Assembly (NCBI RefSeq): GCF_026241095.1
Contig: NZ_JAPFGB010000002.1
Coordinates: forward strand, 115,823 to 179,822
DNA length: 64,000 nt
Direction: 5' to 3'
Source: Saccharopolyspora sp. NFXS83
Lineage (GTDB): Bacteria > Actinomycetota > Actinomycetes > Mycobacteriales > Pseudonocardiaceae
Position numbers and translations under genes: made by a program
Notes under the pieces: model-generated
What the model saw: the letters and a program-made list of their open reading frames with translations, nothing else
Database searches by the model: none
Told to the model about the DNA's origin: nothing
Shown: positions 63,974 to 64,000 of the stretch, in pieces
Position numbering within the stretch: the stretch's first letter is position 1
Layout of the letters: every line of letters begins with the position of its first letter

Positions 63974-64000
63974 GGGGGGGGGGGGGGGGGGGGGGGGGGG
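63974..64000. other. Poly-G run at the window end
   Basis: 27 consecutive G bases directly upstream of the last gene's control region. A homopolymer this long at a sequence end is typical of a sequencing or assembly artefact, so the sequence here should not be trusted. Confidence 0.8.

Overview
The window is high-GC DNA with frequent GTG starts and tightly overlapping operons. This points to a filamentous actinomycete, but the sequence alone does not fix the genus. It is almost entirely specialised metabolism: four biosynthetic systems lie side by side.

(1) Positions 1-28138, trans-AT polyketide/non-ribosomal peptide assembly line. Four minus-strand megasynthase genes (the last cut by the window edge) contain no acyltransferase domain. 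The line opens with an LnmK-like loading domain, runs through KR, DH and C-methyltransferase modules, takes in one amino acid (adenylation code reads as glycine) and returns to polyketide extension. A divergent crotonyl-CoA carboxylase/reductase gene may supply an alkylmalonyl-CoA unit.

(2) Positions 28214-44052 (possibly to 47420), a bottromycin gene cluster. The 46-residue precursor starts MGPAVVFDC, the bottromycin D type core with a C-terminal follower peptide. The minus-strand genes follow the order I recall for btmC to btmM: radical SAM methyltransferase, precursor, two YcaO enzymes, radical SAM, epimerase, amidohydrolase, P450, radical SAM, DUF2087 regulator, M17 aminopeptidase. A divergent O-methyltransferase (btmB-like) and a plus-strand MFS transporter (btmA-like) fit the same pathway. 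btmC and btmK share long, almost identical DNA blocks separated by diverged blocks, which suggests gene conversion.

(3) Positions 44298-45985, a second small RiPP-like locus between the O-methyltransferase and the MFS gene. A 39-residue peptide beginning MGVVILLVDH is followed by a stand-alone YcaO gene. The peptide has the same layout as a bottromycin precursor (short hydrophobic N-terminal segment starting with Gly, then an acidic tail) but an unrelated sequence. This looks like a new follower-peptide system.

(4) Positions 48268-56121, a cyanobactin-like locus in an actinomycete. Three paralogous 51-54 residue peptides carry a leader (PQLSAPVxR), a G-x-x-x-S element before a 10-12 residue core, and an FA-x-D-D tail. 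All three elements resemble cyanobacterial anacyclamide/piricyclamide type precursors. Downstream on the same strand lie two PatA/PatG-type subtilisin proteases, a 69-residue protein and a third subtilisin; a SARP/BTAD-type regulator is divergent. I regard this as the most unusual system in the window.

Positions 56340-63954 hold an Ebo-like operon (myo-inositol-phosphate synthase, UbiA prenyltransferase, TIM-barrel/EboA fusion, TatD-like EboB, EboE, EboF phosphodiesterase, and a secreted sugar-isomerase-like protein). The window ends in a 27-base poly-G run that is probably an assembly or sequencing artefact. A truncated glutaminase gene (47422-48228) separates systems 2/3 from system 4.
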